Source: Sutcliffiella horikoshii
Lineage (GTDB): Bacteria; Bacillota; Bacilli; Bacillales; Bacillaceae_I
NCBI RefSeq assembly: GCF_021991925.1
Contig: NZ_RXZI01000002.1
Location: 620,001 to 684,000, forward strand
DNA: 64,000 bases
Direction of reading: 5' to 3'
Within the stretch, counting starts at the first letter, position 1, and every line of letters begins with the position of its first letter. The notes below the pieces were generated by a model that did not search any database, was not told where the DNA came from, and worked only from the letters and a program-made list of their open reading frames with translations. The position numbers and the translations under genes are program-made. This document shows, in pieces, positions 61,869 through 64,000 of this stretch.

Positions 61869-62894
61869 ATGATTTCACTTCAAGGTGTAAAAAAGGTTTT
61901 TAAAACGAAAAATGGACCGGTTACAGCTGTTGATAATATAGATTTAACCATCAACCAAGGCGAAATATTTGGTGTGATTGGATACAGTGGAGCAGGGAAA
62001 AGTACCCTGATCCGCATGCTTAACGGGCTGGAAACTCCTACAGATGGAGTAGTGGATGTAGCAGGAAGGAACCTTGCGAAGGTAAAAGGCAAGGAACTGA
62101 GAGAAGCACGCCTAGAAATCAGTATGATTTTCCAACATTTCAATCTTTTATGGTCACGGACGGTAAAGGAAAATATCTCGTTTCCGCTTGAGATTGCTGG
62201 AGTCGGTAGGGCAGAACGTAATAAGCGAGTAGATGAACTTATCAAACTTGTAGGATTAGAGGGAAGAGGAGACTCTTATCCATCTCAACTAAGTGGAGGA
62301 CAAAAGCAAAGAGTTGGGATTGCAAGAGCGCTTGCAAATAATCCAAAAGTACTCTTATGTGATGAAGCGACTTCTGCTTTGGATCCACAAACAACGGATT
62401 CCATCTTAGACCTCTTGGTCGATATCAATAAGCGGTTATCCCTGACGATCGTACTGATCACACATGAAATGCACGTCATCCGTAAAATCTGTCATCGTGT
62501 AGCTGTCATGGAGAATGGAAAGGTCGTGGAGCAAGGTGATGTTCTAAATGTATTCCGCAAACCCGAGCAGCCTATCACGAAACGCTTCGTCAAGCAGGTG
62601 ACAGAACCAGAAGATACACAAGAGACAGTGGAACATCTGCTAGCAGAATATCCGCAAGGGAAAGTAATTCAATTAACATTTGTAGGTACTTCGGCGGAAC
62701 AGCCTTTGATAACGAACTTGATCCGCAGATTTCCGATTGATGTGAACATCCTTCAGGGAAAAATATCACAGACTCAAAACGGTGCATACGGCACACTTTT
62801 TGTCCATCTTGATGGAGAGGAAGCCCACGTACAAGAAGCATTGTCGTTTATCCGTGAGCAGCAAGTGGAGTTGGAGGTGATGACACATGCTTGA
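61869..62894 (+). CDS. metN: Methionine ABC transporter ATP-binding protein
   Basis: 341 residues from the ATG after GGAAGGTG. Walker A GYSGAGKST, signature LSGGQKQR, Walker B LLCDEATSALD and switch His ITHEMHVIRKICHR. A C-terminal NIL/C2 regulatory domain from about residue 260 (IQLTFVGTSAEQPLITNLIRRF) binds methionine for trans-inhibition. Overlaps metP by 8 bp. Confidence 0.96.
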   Translation: MISLQGVKKVFKTKNGPVTAVDNIDLTINQGEIFGVIGYSGAGKSTLIRMLNGLETPTDGVVDVAGRNLAKVKGKELREARLEISMIFQHFNLLWSRTVKENISFPLEIAGVGRAERNKRVDELIKLVGLEGRGDSYPSQLSGGQKQRVGIARALANNPKVLLCDEATSALDPQTTDSILDLLVDINKRLSLTIVLITHEMHVIRKICHRVAVMENGKVVEQGDVLNVFRKPEQPITKRFVKQVTEPEDTQETVEHLLAEYPQGKVIQLTFVGTSAEQPLITNLIRRFPIDVNILQGKISQTQNGAYGTLFVHLDGEEAHVQEALSFIREQQVELEVMTHA

Positions 62895-63543
62895 ACGCGT
62901 TAATTGGGATAAAATGTGGGCTGCTACGTTAGAAACCCTTTATATGAGTAGTATTTCTGTAGTTGCCACTTTCATTTTAGGGATAATTTTAGGACTTTTA
63001 TTGTTTTTAACATCAAAGGGCAACATTTGGGAAAGCCGTATCATTAATGGAATAGTAGCGGCGTTTGTGAATATCTTCCGTTCCATCCCATTCGTCATTT
63101 TAATATTTTTACTTATTCCTTTCACAAGGTTCATCATGGATACCATCATCGGTGCCAACGCTGCCCTTCCTGCTCTGATCATAGGGGCTGCACCATTCTA
63201 CGCCCGTATGGTAGAAATTGCGCTACGTGAAATTGATAAAGGTGTCATTGAAGCAGCACGTTCCATGGGAGCAAAGACATCAGAAATTATCTGGAAAGTA
63301 TTGATTCCGGAATCGATGCCAGCATTGGTTTCCGGTATAACGGTAACAGCCATTGCAATTGTAAGTTACACGGCGATGGCGGGAATCATCGGTGCAGGCG
63401 GGTTGGGTAACCTGGCATTCTTAGATGGTTTCCAGCGTAACAACTGGGAAGTAACCCTTGTATGTACGGTCATCATTTTAATCATTGTGTTTATCATCCA
63501 ATTTATTGGAGATTTGGTAACAAATAAACTAGACAAACGTTAA
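62887..63543 (+). CDS. metP: Methionine ABC transporter permease
   Basis: 218 residues, five helices. EAA loop GVIEAARSMGAKTSEIIWKVLIPESMPALVSG, coupling to MetN. Length and layout fit MetI/MetP permeases. Confidence 0.96.
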   Translation: MLERVNWDKMWAATLETLYMSSISVVATFILGIILGLLLFLTSKGNIWESRIINGIVAAFVNIFRSIPFVILIFLLIPFTRFIMDTIIGANAALPALIIGAAPFYARMVEIALREIDKGVIEAARSMGAKTSEIIWKVLIPESMPALVSGITVTAIAIVSYTAMAGIIGAGGLGNLAFLDGFQRNNWEVTLVCTVIILIIVFIIQFIGDLVTNKLDKR

Positions 63544-63562
63544 GAAAGTGGGGTAATTTCAG

Positions 63563-64000
63563 ATGAAAAAATTATTAAGTTATGCTGTGGTTTCATTATT
63601 AGTACTGGTTTTGGCTGCTTGTGGTACAAGCAATGAAGGTGGAGAAAGTGGTACAGGTTCAAACATTGAGGAAGGAAAACTCGTTATTGGAGCTTCCAAT
63701 GTGCCACATTCAGAGGTTCTGGAAGAAGCAAAGGCTTTGCTTGAAGAAAAAGGAATCGAATTAGAGATTAAGACATTTACAGACTATATTCTTCCTAACC
63801 AAACACTTCGTGATGGAGATATTGATGCAAACTATTTTCAACATGAACCATATTTAAAATCTCAAATTGCAGAAAATGATTACGACTTTGTAAGTGCTGG
63901 CGGTGTTCACATTGAACCTATCGGTGTATATTCTCAAAAATATGATAGCCTTGAGGAACTACCTGAAGGTGCACAAATATTAATGAGTAATTCTGTTGCA
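63563..64000 (+). CDS. metQ: Methionine-binding lipoprotein (3' truncated by window end)
   Basis: 146 codons visible of about 275. Lipobox LAAC (Cys20), then the NLPA-family start KLVIGASNVPHSEVLEEAKALLEEKGIELEIKTFTDYILPNQTLRDGDIDANYFQHEPYL. Binds D/L-methionine outside the membrane. No frameshift in the visible part; continues past the edge. Confidence 0.95.
   Translation, partial: MKKLLSYAVVSLLVLVLAACGTSNEGGESGTGSNIEEGKLVIGASNVPHSEVLEEAKALLEEKGIELEIKTFTDYILPNQTLRDGDIDANYFQHEPYLKSQIAENDYDFVSAGGVHIEPIGVYSQKYDSLEELPEGAQILMSNSVA

Overview
The window looks like a chromosomal segment of a low-GC, endospore-forming Bacillaceae. Evidence for this is strong AGGAGG-type Shine-Dalgarno sites with ATG/GTG/TTG starts, CotF-like spore coat genes, a YuzL-type small protein, an S-box (SAM-I) leader on metNPQ, a FadR-type operator on fadNAE, a Bacillus-type Fnr with a C-terminal cysteine cluster, and gene order from about 43.7 to 64 kb that recalls the yus/fad/met region of Bacillus subtilis. 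No transposase, phage, tRNA, rRNA or CRISPR array was seen.

Layout. 0-0.6 kb: 3' part of an esterase. 1-13.7 kb: an unusual carbohydrate-uptake operon with a lipoprotein binding protein, a 979-residue secreted binding protein with beta-sandwich-like N-terminal regions, four MalF/MalG-type permeases in two pairs, an NHL-propeller/TPR/Yip1 membrane protein and a DUF5696 protein, but no ATPase. 13.8-28.7 kb: intracellular sugar metabolism, with a GH3 beta-glucosidase, a GH94-type phosphorylase resembling 1,2-beta-oligoglucan phosphorylase, two Gfo/Idh/MocA dehydrogenases, a LacI regulator, a ThuA protein, two xylose-isomerase-like isomerases/epimerases and a divergent GH35 enzyme. GAAACGTTTC-like operators stand in front of every transcription unit in this block, and some overlap cre-like sites, so it reads as one regulon. 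My working model is uptake of beta-1,2-gluco-oligosaccharides (sophorose series), phosphorolysis to glucose 1-phosphate, GH3 trimming, and a 3-keto-sugar side pathway.

29.2-34 kb: a CstR-controlled reactive-sulfur cluster (TusA, DsrE, three rhodanese modules, a rhodanese-persulfide dioxygenase, a TauE exporter) with seven palindromic ATACCC-n4-GGGTAT-like operators. 34.5-40.4 kb: an M50-like membrane protein, a YueD-like reductase and a large secreted YhcR-like nuclease/5'-nucleotidase. 40.4-45.6 kb: a Fur-controlled siderophore-iron uptake set. 45.9-49.2 kb: a lipoprotein, coat proteins, fadM and yuzL. 49.3-55.2 kb: fadNAE. 55.3-60.6 kb: fnr, yusI, gcvH, yusG, yusF, yusE, an MFS transporter and a yusD-like gene. 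60.6-64 kb: a lipid kinase and the SAM-riboswitch-controlled metNPQ, cut by the window end.

The intergenic space carries at least a dozen copies of a roughly 125-136 bp palindromic repeat. Some sit inside 218-225 bp elements with inverted ends like a MITE. Two related elements are bracketed by direct duplications of the host gene's terminator hairpin, and two loci show one element nested inside another. Two different tandem repeats (21 bp x5 and 20 bp x7) each lie at a junction of convergent genes.
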